From NCBI GenBank assembly GCA_037447125.1, contig JBBIHG010000014.1, positions 1 to 51,205 on the forward strand: 51,205 nucleotides of DNA, in the 5' to 3' direction. Position numbers and translations under genes: made by a program. The stretch comes from UBA2029 sp037447125 (lineage in GTDB: Bacteria > Chloroflexota > Anaerolineae > Aggregatilineales > Aggregatilineaceae). This document shows positions 17,000 through 25,749 of this stretch, piece after piece. The notes beneath the pieces are model-generated. The model had not been told where the DNA came from. It saw only the letters and a program-made list of their open reading frames with translations, and ran no database searches. How positions within the stretch are numbered: the first letter of the stretch is position 1; each line of letters opens with the position of its first letter.

Positions 17000-17128
17000 T
17001 TCACCTCACCCCCAGCCTCGCTTCGCTCGGCTTGCCCCCTCTCCATTCGAATGGAGAGGGGGCGGCGAGGCGCGCTAACGCCGAGCGGGGGTGAGGTAAA
17101 CCGGGGCGCGACAAACTACCTGACAGAT
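17000..17128. repeat. Large palindromic dispersed repeat
   Basis: The centre (17034-17063) is a perfect 30-bp palindrome with half-site GCCCCCTCTCCATTC. Outer arms also pair: TCACCTCACCCCC near 17001 and GGGGGTGAGGT at 17087-17097. The 24 bases 17079-17102 recur in inverse orientation at 29894-29917, with weaker similarity extending about 25 bases further. It is probably a MITE-like element; it could also act as a terminator between the SH3b and GH13 genes. Confidence 0.6.
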
Positions 17129-17156
17129 TTCGCACACACCCTCCTGTACATACCTT

Positions 17157-17185
17157 TTGCCCCCGAAGAGCAGAGACGGTACGAT
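17157..17185 (+). promoter_or_regulatory. Predicted promoter of the GH13 gene
   Basis: TTGCCC (17157-17162), a 17-bp spacer and TACGAT (17180-17185), 60 bp before the GTG start. Confidence 0.45.
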
Positions 17186-17245
17186 CGGAGCAGATCATGC
17201 CTGGGCCGCGGCACGGCCAGGGCGTCTCACCGAGGAGCACGGGGT

Positions 17246-18688
17246 GTGACACAGCCAGTCCAAACACCGGAGTGGGTCAAAGACGCGGTTTTCTACCAGA
17301 TATTCCCCGACCGCTTTACCAGGAGTGACAGGGTTGAGAAGCCAGCGAATCTTGAGCCGTGGGACAGCCCGCCGACTTCGCATGGCTTCAAGGGGGGCGA
17401 TCTGCTGGGAGTGGCCGAGCGTCTTGACTATCTGCAAGACCTGGGTATCACAGCTATCTACCTGAACCCTATCTTCCAGTCGGCGTCGAACCACCGCTAC
17501 CACACGCATGACTATTACCGCGTGGATCCGCTGCTGGGTGGCAACGAGGCCCTGCACACGCTGCTTGAGGCGGCTCACGCACGTGGCATCCGCGTCGTGC
17601 TGGATGGTGTGTTCAACCACGCCAGCCGCGGCTTCTTCCAGTTCAACCACATCCTGGAATGCGGCGCCCAGTCGCCGTACCTGGACTGGTTCACGGTCAA
17701 GGGGTTCCCGCTGCGCGCCTACGACGAGGATCAGCCGCCTAACTACGAAGCCTGGATCGGGCTGCACGCGCTGCCCAAGCTCAACACCGATAACCCGCAG
17801 GTGCGCGCCTTCATCTTTGACGTGGCCGAGCACTGGATCGCCTTCGGCGCGGACGGCTGGCGGCTCGACGTGCCGGCGGAGATTGACGACGATGCCTTCT
17901 GGCAGGAGTTCCGCCAGCGGGTGAAGGGGGTCAATCCCGATGCCTATATCGTCGGTGAGATCTGGGTTGAGGCGAAGCGCTGGCTGCGCGGCGACCAGTT
18001 CGACGCGGTGATGAACTACATCCAAACGCACGCGGCATTGCGCTTCTTTGCGGCGCAGACTCTCGCCCCTATGTGGATGGGGGGGACATACCCACCGCCC
18101 AGGCCACTCAAAGCGCCCGGCTTCGCCCGCGCCATTGAGGAGATGCTGGCCCTGTACGACTGGTCTATCACCACTGCGCAGCTTAACCTGCTGAGCAGCC
18201 ACGACATGCCGCGCTTTGTGACGCTGGCCGGCGGCGACCAGTCTGCGCTGCGCCTGGCCATGCTCTTCCAGATGACTATGCCGGGCGCGCCCACGGTGTA
18301 CTACGGCGACGAGATCGGGCTGAGCGGAGGCTATGACCCGGAGTGCCGAGGGCCGATGCCCTGGGATGAATCGCTGTGGGATGGCGCGCTGCGCGACTAC
18401 GTGCGCGCGACCATTCACCTGCGCCATGCCCACCCTGCCCTGCGGCGCGGGACGTATCGGGCGCTGCTGGCCAAAGGGGATCTGTTCGCCTTTGAGCGCG
18501 ATTACCAGGGGGAGCGGCTGGTGGTGGCCTTCAACGTTGCGCAGGACGAGGGCACGCTGCGCCTGCCGCTGAATCCAGCGCCTCACCTGGCCGAGTTCGT
18601 GTTCGGCGAGGGGCGCGTGGCGGTCGAGGGCAACAGGGTCACCGTCACGCTGGCGGGGCGGAGTGGGGCCGTCCTGCGCCTGCCATGA
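17246..18688 (+). CDS. GH13 alpha-glucan hydrolase (cyclomaltodextrinase/neopullulanase-like)
   Basis: A 480-residue cytoplasmic GH13 enzyme acting on alpha-1,4-glucans or maltodextrins. The four conserved regions are DGVFNH (120-125), GWRLDV with nucleophile Asp208, VGEIW with acid/base Glu238, and SSHDMPR with Asp320. The start VKDAVFYQIFPDRF is typical of the cyclomaltodextrinase/neopullulanase branch, but the N-terminal CBM34-like domain of those enzymes (often about 580 residues) is absent. No signal peptide is seen. The GTG at 17246 is chosen because AGGAG lies 8 bases upstream; the longer frame runs into the palindromic repeat. Confidence 0.87.
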   Translation: MTQPVQTPEWVKDAVFYQIFPDRFTRSDRVEKPANLEPWDSPPTSHGFKGGDLLGVAERLDYLQDLGITAIYLNPIFQSASNHRYHTHDYYRVDPLLGGNEALHTLLEAAHARGIRVVLDGVFNHASRGFFQFNHILECGAQSPYLDWFTVKGFPLRAYDEDQPPNYEAWIGLHALPKLNTDNPQVRAFIFDVAEHWIAFGADGWRLDVPAEIDDDAFWQEFRQRVKGVNPDAYIVGEIWVEAKRWLRGDQFDAVMNYIQTHAALRFFAAQTLAPMWMGGTYPPPRPLKAPGFARAIEEMLALYDWSITTAQLNLLSSHDMPRFVTLAGGDQSALRLAMLFQMTMPGAPTVYYGDEIGLSGGYDPECRGPMPWDESLWDGALRDYVRATIHLRHAHPALRRGTYRALLAKGDLFAFERDYQGERLVVAFNVAQDEGTLRLPLNPAPHLAEFVFGEGRVAVEGNRVTVTLAGRSGAVLRLP

Positions 18689-18747
18689 CTCCGGCTGGAT
18701 TTGTGCTGCAACCGTTTGTTGGCCTTGTCGTATTGTGAGTGAGATAG

Positions 18748-20496
18748 ATGATCGAAGACCTGTCAGTGATCCGGCGAGCGGAGCCGCGCACCTGTGCGCA
18801 GGTGAAGTTCCCCGATGGCACCATCCTGGAAGCGCCCGTTGGCACGCCGCTGGAAACCTACGTTCGCGCCTATGAGGCGCAGCAGTCCACCGATAGCGCG
18901 CTGACTGTGGCGGCAGTTGTGGATGGGGCGCTGCGCGAGCTGACCATGCCTGTGGCGCGTGATGTCAGTGTGGAGCTGGTGCGTTCCGATTCGGGAGATG
19001 GCAGCCGGATCTATCGGCGTTCGCTGGCCTTCCTGCTGACCGTCGCGGCGGCGGAGCTGTTCCCTGGAACACAGGTGATCGTAGACTACGCGCTGCCGAG
19101 CGGAGCGTTCTTCTGCCGGGCGCACAAACGGCCTCCTTTCTCGCCGGAGGAGTTGGAGGCGATCAAGGCGCGCATGCGCGAGATCGTGGCGGCCTGTGAC
19201 CCGATCACGCGCCACCGCATTCCGCTCGATGAAGCGCGGCAGATGTTCGAGCAGTGCGGCGACGATGATAAGGTGCGGCTGCTCGAATTCCGCCAGAAGG
19301 ACTACCTGACCGTCTACAAGCTACGCGGCGAGGCCGACTATTTCTACGGGTACATGGTGCCGCATACGGGCTACCTGACCCTGTTCAACGTCCTGCCTGA
19401 GGATGATGGCTTCATCCTGCAATACCCGCGCCGCGAAAGCCCGAACATCATCCGCCCGCACACGAAATCGCCGCAACTCGCCGAGGTCTTCCGCCAGACC
19501 GAGGAATGGCTCACGCTGCTCGGTGTGGAGGACATCGGCCATCTCAACCAGGCGATCCGCGCTGGGCGCGCCCGCGAGCTGGTGCTGATCAACGAAGCGC
19601 TTCACGAACAGCACATCGCCGACATCGCCGGGCGTATCTCGGCCCGCCATCGCGATGGGCTGCGCATCGTGCTCATCGCCGGGCCGTCGTCATCGGGCAA
19701 GACGACGTTCTCCAAACGGCTGGCCATCCAGCTCATGGCTCACGGCCTGCATCCTTACACGCTGGAGATGGATCGTTATTTCGTCGAGCGCCACATGACG
19801 CCGCGTGATGAGACGGGCGAGTATGACTTCGAGGCGCTCGAGGCTGTAGACCTGTCGCTGTTCAACGAGCAGCTTCTGGCGCTGACGGCTGGCGAGCCGG
19901 TGCATATCCCGCACTACAATTTCAAGACTGGGCTGCGCTCCTTTGAGACGGACACGATCACCCTGTCCAGCGATCAGGTGCTCATTCTCGAGGGCATTCA
20001 CGGGCTGAATCCCCGTCTGGTGCAATCCCTGCCCACCGAGCGGCTGTACCGCGTCTATGTGTCGGCGCTGACCCAGGTCAACATTGACCGGCACAACCGC
20101 GTCCCCACGACCGACGTGCGCCTGATCCGGCGCATCGTGCGCGACGCGCGGACGCGCGGCTATTCGGCGCTGGACACGCTCTCGCGTTGGGAAAGCGTGC
20201 GCCGCGGCGAGAAACGCAATATCTTCCCGCATCAAGAGAATGCCGATGTCATGTTCAACTCGGCGCTGCTGTACGAGCTGGCCGTGCTGCGCCCGCTGGC
20301 GGAGCCGCTGCTCCTGCAGATCGAGCCGCGCCAACCCCATTACATCGAGGCGCGCCGCCTGCTCTCGATCCTGGCCTGGCTGACGCCGATGGAGGCGAGC
20401 CTGGTGCCGGACAACTCGCTGCTGCGCGAGTTCATCGGCGGCTCGATTCTGCGCGATTATGTCCCTGGCGCGCTGATGCCTACTGCGCCTGCGTAA
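18748..20496 (+). CDS. TGS-domain nucleoside (uridine-type) kinase
   Basis: A 582-residue protein. The N-terminus (about 17-75) resembles a TGS domain (VKFPDGTILEAPVGTPLE). The middle (about 80-240) resembles the threonyl-tRNA synthetase second additional domain (DYALPSGAFFC). The C-terminal half is a uridine kinase/phosphoribulokinase NTPase with P-loop GPSSSGKTTFSKRL, then EMDRYFVERHMTPRDETG and EGIHGLNP. This arrangement is shared by a group of bacterial proteins annotated as nucleoside kinases; the natural substrate is uncertain. The dynamin-like genes begin 40 bp downstream and may be cotranscribed. Confidence 0.85.
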   Translation: MIEDLSVIRRAEPRTCAQVKFPDGTILEAPVGTPLETYVRAYEAQQSTDSALTVAAVVDGALRELTMPVARDVSVELVRSDSGDGSRIYRRSLAFLLTVAAAELFPGTQVIVDYALPSGAFFCRAHKRPPFSPEELEAIKARMREIVAACDPITRHRIPLDEARQMFEQCGDDDKVRLLEFRQKDYLTVYKLRGEADYFYGYMVPHTGYLTLFNVLPEDDGFILQYPRRESPNIIRPHTKSPQLAEVFRQTEEWLTLLGVEDIGHLNQAIRAGRARELVLINEALHEQHIADIAGRISARHRDGLRIVLIAGPSSSGKTTFSKRLAIQLMAHGLHPYTLEMDRYFVERHMTPRDETGEYDFEALEAVDLSLFNEQLLALTAGEPVHIPHYNFKTGLRSFETDTITLSSDQVLILEGIHGLNPRLVQSLPTERLYRVYVSALTQVNIDRHNRVPTTDVRLIRRIVRDARTRGYSALDTLSRWESVRRGEKRNIFPHQENADVMFNSALLYELAVLRPLAEPLLLQIEPRQPHYIEARRLLSILAWLTPMEASLVPDNSLLREFIGGSILRDYVPGALMPTAPA

Positions 20497-20536
20497 GGCG
20501 AACGGGCTGGCGCGTTCTGCGAAGGGCAGGTGACGG

Positions 20537-22414
20537 GTGGAAGTGAAGAGTTCGCTGCCGGGCAAACTGCTCAGCCAGTACGAAGCGGTGCGCCGCCAGG
20601 AACACGAGCAGATCACGGCCCTGCTCGATACGCTGGCGCGTGTGGACGACCTGCCCGCCAGCCAGATGGAGCAGGTGCGCGATGCACTGTTCCACGCCAA
20701 CCACCCGTTCCTGATGGTCATGGTCGGGCCGTTTGGCTCCGGCAAGTCGAGCATCATCAACGCGCTGCTCGGCGCGGCGATCCTGGACGTGGGGCCGATC
20801 CCCACCACCGATCACATCGTCATCCTGCGGCGCGGCGCTGACGTGCAGCGCACGCGCGCTGGTGATGTCGAGACCGTGTTTCATCCCAGTCCACTGCTGG
20901 AACACCTCAGCCTCGTGGATACGCCGGGGCTGGAGTCGGTCTTTCGCACGCACGACGAAGTGACGCGCCGCTTCCTGCACCGCGCTGACGTGGTGCTGCT
21001 GGTCATGATCGCCACGCAGGTGCTCTCGGCCAGCAACCTGGAATACCTGCAGGCGCTCAAAGCCTATGGCAAGCGGGTGATTGTCGTCGTCAACCAGGTG
21101 GACTTGCTGGACGAGGGAGAACGCAGCCAGGTGCGCGACTTCGTGCAGGAGCAGTGCCGCCTGCACCTGGGGATGGACTCGCCGGTCTGGCTGGTGTCGG
21201 CGCGCGACGCACTGGCCGCGCAGCAGGAGCTGCCGCGCGACGAGATTCAGTGGGATGCTTCTGGCTTTGCGGACATTGAAGCCTACATCCGCGAGACGTT
21301 GGGCAACATCGAGCGACTGCGCCAGAAGCTGGAAACTCCCCTCCAGATTTGCCAGAACGTGACCAAAGACGCGCTCGGCAGGGTGCAGGAGCAGCAGGCT
21401 GCGCTCGACGCGCACCGCAAGACACTGGACAACATCGAGGCGCAGATCGAGCAGGGCCGCCGCGCGCAACAGAAGACAATAGAAGATGGCCTGGCTGAGA
21501 TCGGCCACACCTGGGACGAGGCCACAGCGCGGGGCAGCGAGGCTATCGGCGAGATGTTCCAGTTCTCACGCGGGGTGGGGCTGTTCTTCAGCGGACTGGG
21601 CGAGATCGTCGGGCTGGGGCGGCTGGCGCGCCGTTTCAGCGGGCGGACTCGCGCCGAATCGGCGTTCGAGCGCCACAAAGTGCACGAGACGTTCCAGCGC
21701 GTGCCTGAGCTGGCCGACAAGCTCGGTCCGCGCCTGGAAGGGCGCGACCTGCAAGACATTGACGACCTGGTAGACTACACGCGCGGCGCGGTGCAGAAGC
21801 TGCCGCCCAACCTGTCCGGCAAGATGGTCGGCAAGGTGCAGACGCCGCTGCGCTACGAGCGCAGTTTTCTGCGCAACGTCCGCCCGCGCCTGGACGACCT
21901 GTTGCGCGAGGCGCAACGGTTTGAGATCGTCCATCTGGATCGCACTCTGCGCAACACGCTGATCATCCTGGCGCTGTGGGAAGTGCTTACGGTGAGTGTG
22001 GTATTGGCAGCAGCCGCAGGCGGCTTCGGCAACACCGTGCCCGACGCCGGGAGTCTGCTGGTCGTCCTGGCGATTGGTCTGGCGGCGGTGCTGCTGGGCC
22101 TGGCGCTGATCCCGCTGCGCGGGTGGTTCCTGCGCCGCAACTTCGAGCGGCGGGTGCGCGGCTTCCGCGATGGATACGTCGGCGCGCTGCGCCGCGCCTG
22201 TGACGAACTGGTGGCACATGGCGTGCAGCTTCGCCACGACGCGACGGCGCCCTTCACCCGGCTGGTCGTGGCACAGACGGAGGCGCTGGAAGCGCTGCGG
22301 CGCGACCTGAGCGAGCACCAACAATCCCTTGTGGCAATTCAGCGCGGTCTGGCCGAGATGGACACCGGCAAGCGGCGGGCCGTTCCCCTTGAAGAAAGCG
22401 TGCAGGACGTATGA
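20537..22414 (+). CDS. Bacterial dynamin-like GTPase, first of a pair
   Basis: A 625-residue large GTPase. G1 is GPFGSGKS (64-71), G2 includes PTTDHIV, G3 is DTPGLESVF and G4 is NQVDLLD. A long helical region follows (about 255-470), then two hydrophobic segments (about 473-497 and 505-527) and a helical C-terminus. Bacterial dynamin-like proteins bind and remodel membranes. The frame starts with GTG, preceded by GGGCAGG. It overlaps the next dynamin gene by 4 bases (ATGA), so the two are likely translated together and may form a heteromer. Confidence 0.87.
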   Translation: MEVKSSLPGKLLSQYEAVRRQEHEQITALLDTLARVDDLPASQMEQVRDALFHANHPFLMVMVGPFGSGKSSIINALLGAAILDVGPIPTTDHIVILRRGADVQRTRAGDVETVFHPSPLLEHLSLVDTPGLESVFRTHDEVTRRFLHRADVVLLVMIATQVLSASNLEYLQALKAYGKRVIVVVNQVDLLDEGERSQVRDFVQEQCRLHLGMDSPVWLVSARDALAAQQELPRDEIQWDASGFADIEAYIRETLGNIERLRQKLETPLQICQNVTKDALGRVQEQQAALDAHRKTLDNIEAQIEQGRRAQQKTIEDGLAEIGHTWDEATARGSEAIGEMFQFSRGVGLFFSGLGEIVGLGRLARRFSGRTRAESAFERHKVHETFQRVPELADKLGPRLEGRDLQDIDDLVDYTRGAVQKLPPNLSGKMVGKVQTPLRYERSFLRNVRPRLDDLLREAQRFEIVHLDRTLRNTLIILALWEVLTVSVVLAAAAGGFGNTVPDAGSLLVVLAIGLAAVLLGLALIPLRGWFLRRNFERRVRGFRDGYVGALRRACDELVAHGVQLRHDATAPFTRLVVAQTEALEALRRDLSEHQQSLVAIQRGLAEMDTGKRRAVPLEESVQDV

Positions 22415-24210
22415 CGAGCATTGTGCTGGAAGGCCCTATCGCCGACGTGCGCGAGCAGGAAGTGCGCCTGTTGCACGACGTGGCTGACATCCTGGGGCGG
22501 ATGGGCGCGGACGGCGCCGACGACCGCAAGCGCCTGCAGCAGAACGCCGCCGACTTGCAGGAGATGTTCTTCCTGGTGGTCGTGGTCGGCGAGTTCAACG
22601 CGGGCAAGTCTACGTTCGTCAACGCGCTGCTGGGCGACGACCTGCTGCCGGTGGGCATCACGCCGACAACCGACGCCATCGAACTGGTGCGCTGGGCGAG
22701 CAAACGGCGTGATGACGCCACCTGGCGCGAGCGGGGCGTCGTGCGCGAGTGGCTGCACCCCAACACCGGCGGGCCGGGCGTGGTCATCGTGGATACGCCG
22801 GGGACCGGCTCCGTCTTCCGCAAGCACGAGCAGATTGCCAAGGGGTTCCTCAGCCGCAGCGACCTGGTGATCTTCCTGCTATCCGCCAAGCGTGCCCTGG
22901 CCGAGACCGAACGGCTCTACCTGGAACTGGCCAAAGATTACGGCAAGAAGATCGTCGTCGTCATCAACCAATCGGACCTGTTGCAGCGCAGCGAGCAGAA
23001 GGAAGTGCTTGCCTTCGTCCGCCAGCAACTTCACGAGCTGCTCGACCTGCGCCCGGAGATCTTCGTCGTCTCGGCCAGGCAGGCGCTCAAGGAGAAGGGC
23101 GGGGGTATCTTCGCCACTGCCGCCAACGACCCCGGCGGGATGAATGCCGTGCGCGAGCACCTGCGCGCAATCTTCGAGCGCGTGCCGCCAGCCAAGCAGA
23201 AGCTCTACGCGCAGCTTGACTTTGTGGACAGCATCGTGCACAAGCATGTCGCGGCGCTCGACGCGCAGATGGCACTTATCTCCGGCGACACTGCCCTGGC
23301 GGAGAGCCTGCGCGAGGAACTCAACCGGCAGGCCGGCACACTCGACGAGCAGCTTGAGTCGGCGCAGCGCGAGCTAGATCGCGCCTTCGAGGAGCTGCGC
23401 GGGCGGGGCCGCCAATTCATCCAGCACAACCTTACGCTGGGACGGGCGGCGCAGACGCTCAACCGCGAGCGGATGCGCGCCGAGTTCGAGAAGGAAGTCG
23501 TGGGCAACGCCCTCGACCAGATCACGGCCATCTCCGAGCAGTACGTCAACGAAGTGGTGGATAGCAGCCGCCGCTACTGGCGCAGCCTGCTCGACCGGCT
23601 GGTGGCCCTGGAGACGAAGCTGGGTCAGGACGTTGGCGGCGTGGACGCGACCGGCTACGCCGGGCAGCGCGCCGCTCTGCAAGCGGCCATCGCTATCGCT
23701 GACGCCGAACTGAAGTCCTACACGGACAACAGCCTGGCCGAGGACCTGCGCAACACCTTCCGGGGCAATCTGCTTGGCTTCACCACCGGCTTCACGGCGG
23801 CGCTGGGCGGCATTGCGGCGGTCGTGCTGGGCGTGGCGGCGCACGGCGCGGTGACGGCGGCGGTGGGCAGCGCGCTGGCGGCGCTGGTGGTGGGGCCGGC
23901 GCTGTTCGTCGGCGGCGGGACGGCGGCGGTGCTCTACTGGCGCAAGATCAAGCACGATGCCAACGAAGAGCTAGACAGGCGCCTGCACGCGCTACAAGCC
24001 AGCTACCGCGAAGCGATGGTAGACCTGACCAACCGCGAGCGCAGCCGCCTGTTGCAGTACGGGCAGCAGATTCTCGCGCCGGTGTTCAGCCAGCTTGGTG
24101 TGCTGGGCGAGCGCTGCGAGGCGCAGAAGCGCGCCCTGCTGGAGAAGGGCGCGCAGTCGAAGGCGCTGCGGGCGCGGATTGACACCATCGAGATCATCAC
24201 CTCGGAGTAA
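22411..24210 (+). CDS. Bacterial dynamin-like GTPase, second of a pair
   Basis: A 599-residue partner of the preceding gene. G1 is GEFNAGKS (60-67), G2 includes PTTDAIEL, G3 is DTPGTGSVF and G4 is NQSDLLQR. A long coiled helical middle is followed by an Ala/Gly-rich hydrophobic hairpin (GFTAALGGIAAVVLGVAAH and the ALAALVVGPALFVGGG region) and a C-terminal helix. This is the plan of bacterial dynamin-like proteins with a membrane paddle. It is distinct in sequence from its neighbour, so the pair is not a very recent duplication. Likely roles are membrane maintenance, vesicle or stress response; none is shown by the sequence. Confidence 0.87.
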   Translation: MTSIVLEGPIADVREQEVRLLHDVADILGRMGADGADDRKRLQQNAADLQEMFFLVVVVGEFNAGKSTFVNALLGDDLLPVGITPTTDAIELVRWASKRRDDATWRERGVVREWLHPNTGGPGVVIVDTPGTGSVFRKHEQIAKGFLSRSDLVIFLLSAKRALAETERLYLELAKDYGKKIVVVINQSDLLQRSEQKEVLAFVRQQLHELLDLRPEIFVVSARQALKEKGGGIFATAANDPGGMNAVREHLRAIFERVPPAKQKLYAQLDFVDSIVHKHVAALDAQMALISGDTALAESLREELNRQAGTLDEQLESAQRELDRAFEELRGRGRQFIQHNLTLGRAAQTLNRERMRAEFEKEVVGNALDQITAISEQYVNEVVDSSRRYWRSLLDRLVALETKLGQDVGGVDATGYAGQRAALQAAIAIADAELKSYTDNSLAEDLRNTFRGNLLGFTTGFTAALGGIAAVVLGVAAHGAVTAAVGSALAALVVGPALFVGGGTAAVLYWRKIKHDANEELDRRLHALQASYREAMVDLTNRERSRLLQYGQQILAPVFSQLGVLGERCEAQKRALLEKGAQSKALRARIDTIEIITSE

Positions 24211-24250
24211 GGATTTCGGATTTCGGAGTGAGGATTGCGAATTGCGGATT
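24211..24250. repeat. Short tandem GGATTTCGGA / GGATTGCGAA repeat
   Basis: Immediately after the dynamin stop, GGATTTCGGATTTCGGA is followed by GGATTGCGAATTGCGGATT. These short near-tandem units resemble intergenic dispersed repeats and code for nothing visible. Confidence 0.4.
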
Positions 24251-24257
24251 GGAGAGC

Positions 24258-24293
24258 CTTCTCTCGCTGGGAGGCCCTGCTCGGCGAGAGAGG
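24258..24293. terminator. Hairpin between convergent dynamin and DUF503 genes
   Basis: TCTCTCGC (24260-24267) pairs with GCGAGAGA (24284-24291), extended by a wobble pair and one further pair. It lies between two gene ends and could serve both strands. No strong T-run is present. Confidence 0.4.
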
Positions 24294-24299
24294 TGCTTC

Positions 24300-24593
24300 T
24301 CAGCCGACGTGAATCACTTCCAGCGTGTGATCAATGACGGTCACGTCCGGGCGATTGCGCTCGATCCAGTGCAGCACCTGCTCCAGCTTCGCTTCGCCGT
24401 GCGCAGCGGTGGTGCTGACGATGGCTACGCCCAGCGCCGCCGACTGCCACGCATCGTGATAGTCCACTTCGGCGGCGGCGATGTCAAACGTCTTGTGCAG
24501 CCGCGCGATGAGCGACTTGAGGATGCCGCGCTTCTCCTTGAGCGAGGCCACGCCCGGCAGGTCGAGGTCAATGGTGGCGGCGACGATGATCAT
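24300..24593 (-). CDS. DUF503 (YlxP-like) protein
   Basis: A 97-residue protein starting MIIVAATIDLDLPGVASLKEK, with the SLKEKR motif of the DUF503/YlxP family. Members are often near ribosome-maturation genes; their biochemical role is not settled. The ATG at 24593 is chosen because the longer frame upstream is the out-of-frame shadow of the guanylyltransferase. It begins 14 bp after that gene stops, so it is probably in the same transcript. Confidence 0.85.
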   Translation of the reverse strand: MIIVAATIDLDLPGVASLKEKRGILKSLIARLHKTFDIAAAEVDYHDAWQSAALGVAIVSTTAAHGEAKLEQVLHWIERNRPDVTVIDHTLEVIHVG

Positions 24594-24607
24594 GGCGCGC
24601 CCGTCCG

Positions 24608-25690
24608 CTAAAGCAGGTCGGTCTCCCCGCCTGCTTTGAGCCGCTCGACGACCGCCCGTACCTCTTCGGAGCGGTCGCGGCGGCAGACCAGCAGCACCCC
24701 GTCGGTCTCGACGATCACCAGGTCTTCCACGCCGATGGTCACCACGCGCCGGTCGCTGTAAACCAGCGTGCCGGAGGTGTCTACGTAGACATGGTCGCGG
24801 CCTTTGCCGCGTGCCGCGTTGCCATCTGCGTCGTGGTCGAGCACTTCGTAGAGCGTCTGCCAGCTTCCGATGTCGCTCCAACCCATGTCCACCGGGATGA
24901 CGGCCATGCCCTGCGCGCCTTCCATCACCGCGTAGTCAATGGAGATGCGCGGCATCTGCGGCCACTTCTCGGCGAGCACGTCCTCGTAATCTGGCTGGCC
25001 GATGGCCCCCTGGATGGCTTGCAGCAGCGCGTGCATGGCTGGCTGCTGGCGCTGGTACTCGTCCAGGATGCGCCCGGCCCGGAAGATGAACATGCCACTG
25101 TTCCAGCTATACAGTCCGCTCTCCAGGAAGCTGAGCGCGGTCGGCAGGTCGGGTTTCTCGGCGAAGCCGTCGGCGTGGTACGCCTGAAAGCCGCCGACCT
25201 GGGCCAGCGGCGCGCCGCGCCGGATGTAGCCGTAGCCGGTGGAGGGGAAGTGAGGCGTGATGCCCAGGGTGACGATCTGCCCGCGCGCGGCGAGTTCGGC
25301 GGCGGCGGCGAGCACCTGGCGCAGGCGGGCTTTGTCGGCGATGTGCTGGTCGGCGGTCAGCACGGCGACCGGCGCCTCCGGCGCGCGCCGCTGGATGTGA
25401 ATGACGCCCAGACCGACCGCCGGGCCGGTGTTCATACCGAATGGCTCGGCGACGAGGTTCTCCGGCGGGATATGCGGCGCGTCGGCGCGCAGCGCGGCGA
25501 TCTGGTCCTGGCCGGTGACGATGAAGATGCGCTCTGGCGGCAGCAGGGGGGCGAGCCGCTCGACAGAGATCTGGAACATGGTGCGGTCTTCGACCAGGGC
25601 CAGCATCTGCTTGGGCCGGTCGCGGCGGCTGAGCGGCCACAGGCGCGTCCCACCACCGCCCGCCATGATCAGGGCGTACAAGGAGTCCAT
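24608..25690 (-). CDS. manC: Mannose-1-phosphate guanylyltransferase
   Basis: A 360-residue nucleotidyltransferase making GDP-mannose from mannose-1-phosphate and GTP for glycan synthesis. The signature MAGGGGTRLWPLSRRDRPKQML is at the N-terminus, and EPFGMNTGPAVGLG and FAEKPD are also visible, the last in the sugar-binding region. The length matches the short single-domain type without the C-terminal isomerase domain. It lies 59 bp downstream of dprA on the same strand and is followed by DUF503. Confidence 0.88.
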   Translation of the reverse strand: MDSLYALIMAGGGGTRLWPLSRRDRPKQMLALVEDRTMFQISVERLAPLLPPERIFIVTGQDQIAALRADAPHIPPENLVAEPFGMNTGPAVGLGVIHIQRRAPEAPVAVLTADQHIADKARLRQVLAAAAELAARGQIVTLGITPHFPSTGYGYIRRGAPLAQVGGFQAYHADGFAEKPDLPTALSFLESGLYSWNSGMFIFRAGRILDEYQRQQPAMHALLQAIQGAIGQPDYEDVLAEKWPQMPRISIDYAVMEGAQGMAVIPVDMGWSDIGSWQTLYEVLDHDADGNAARGKGRDHVYVDTSGTLVYSDRRVVTIGVEDLVIVETDGVLLVCRRDRSEEVRAVVERLKAGGETDLL

Positions 25691-25749
25691 GGTGCCTATC
25701 CCACAACGAGTCTGTTCAAGCGCCGCAACGCACGGCGCAGCAGTCTCAG

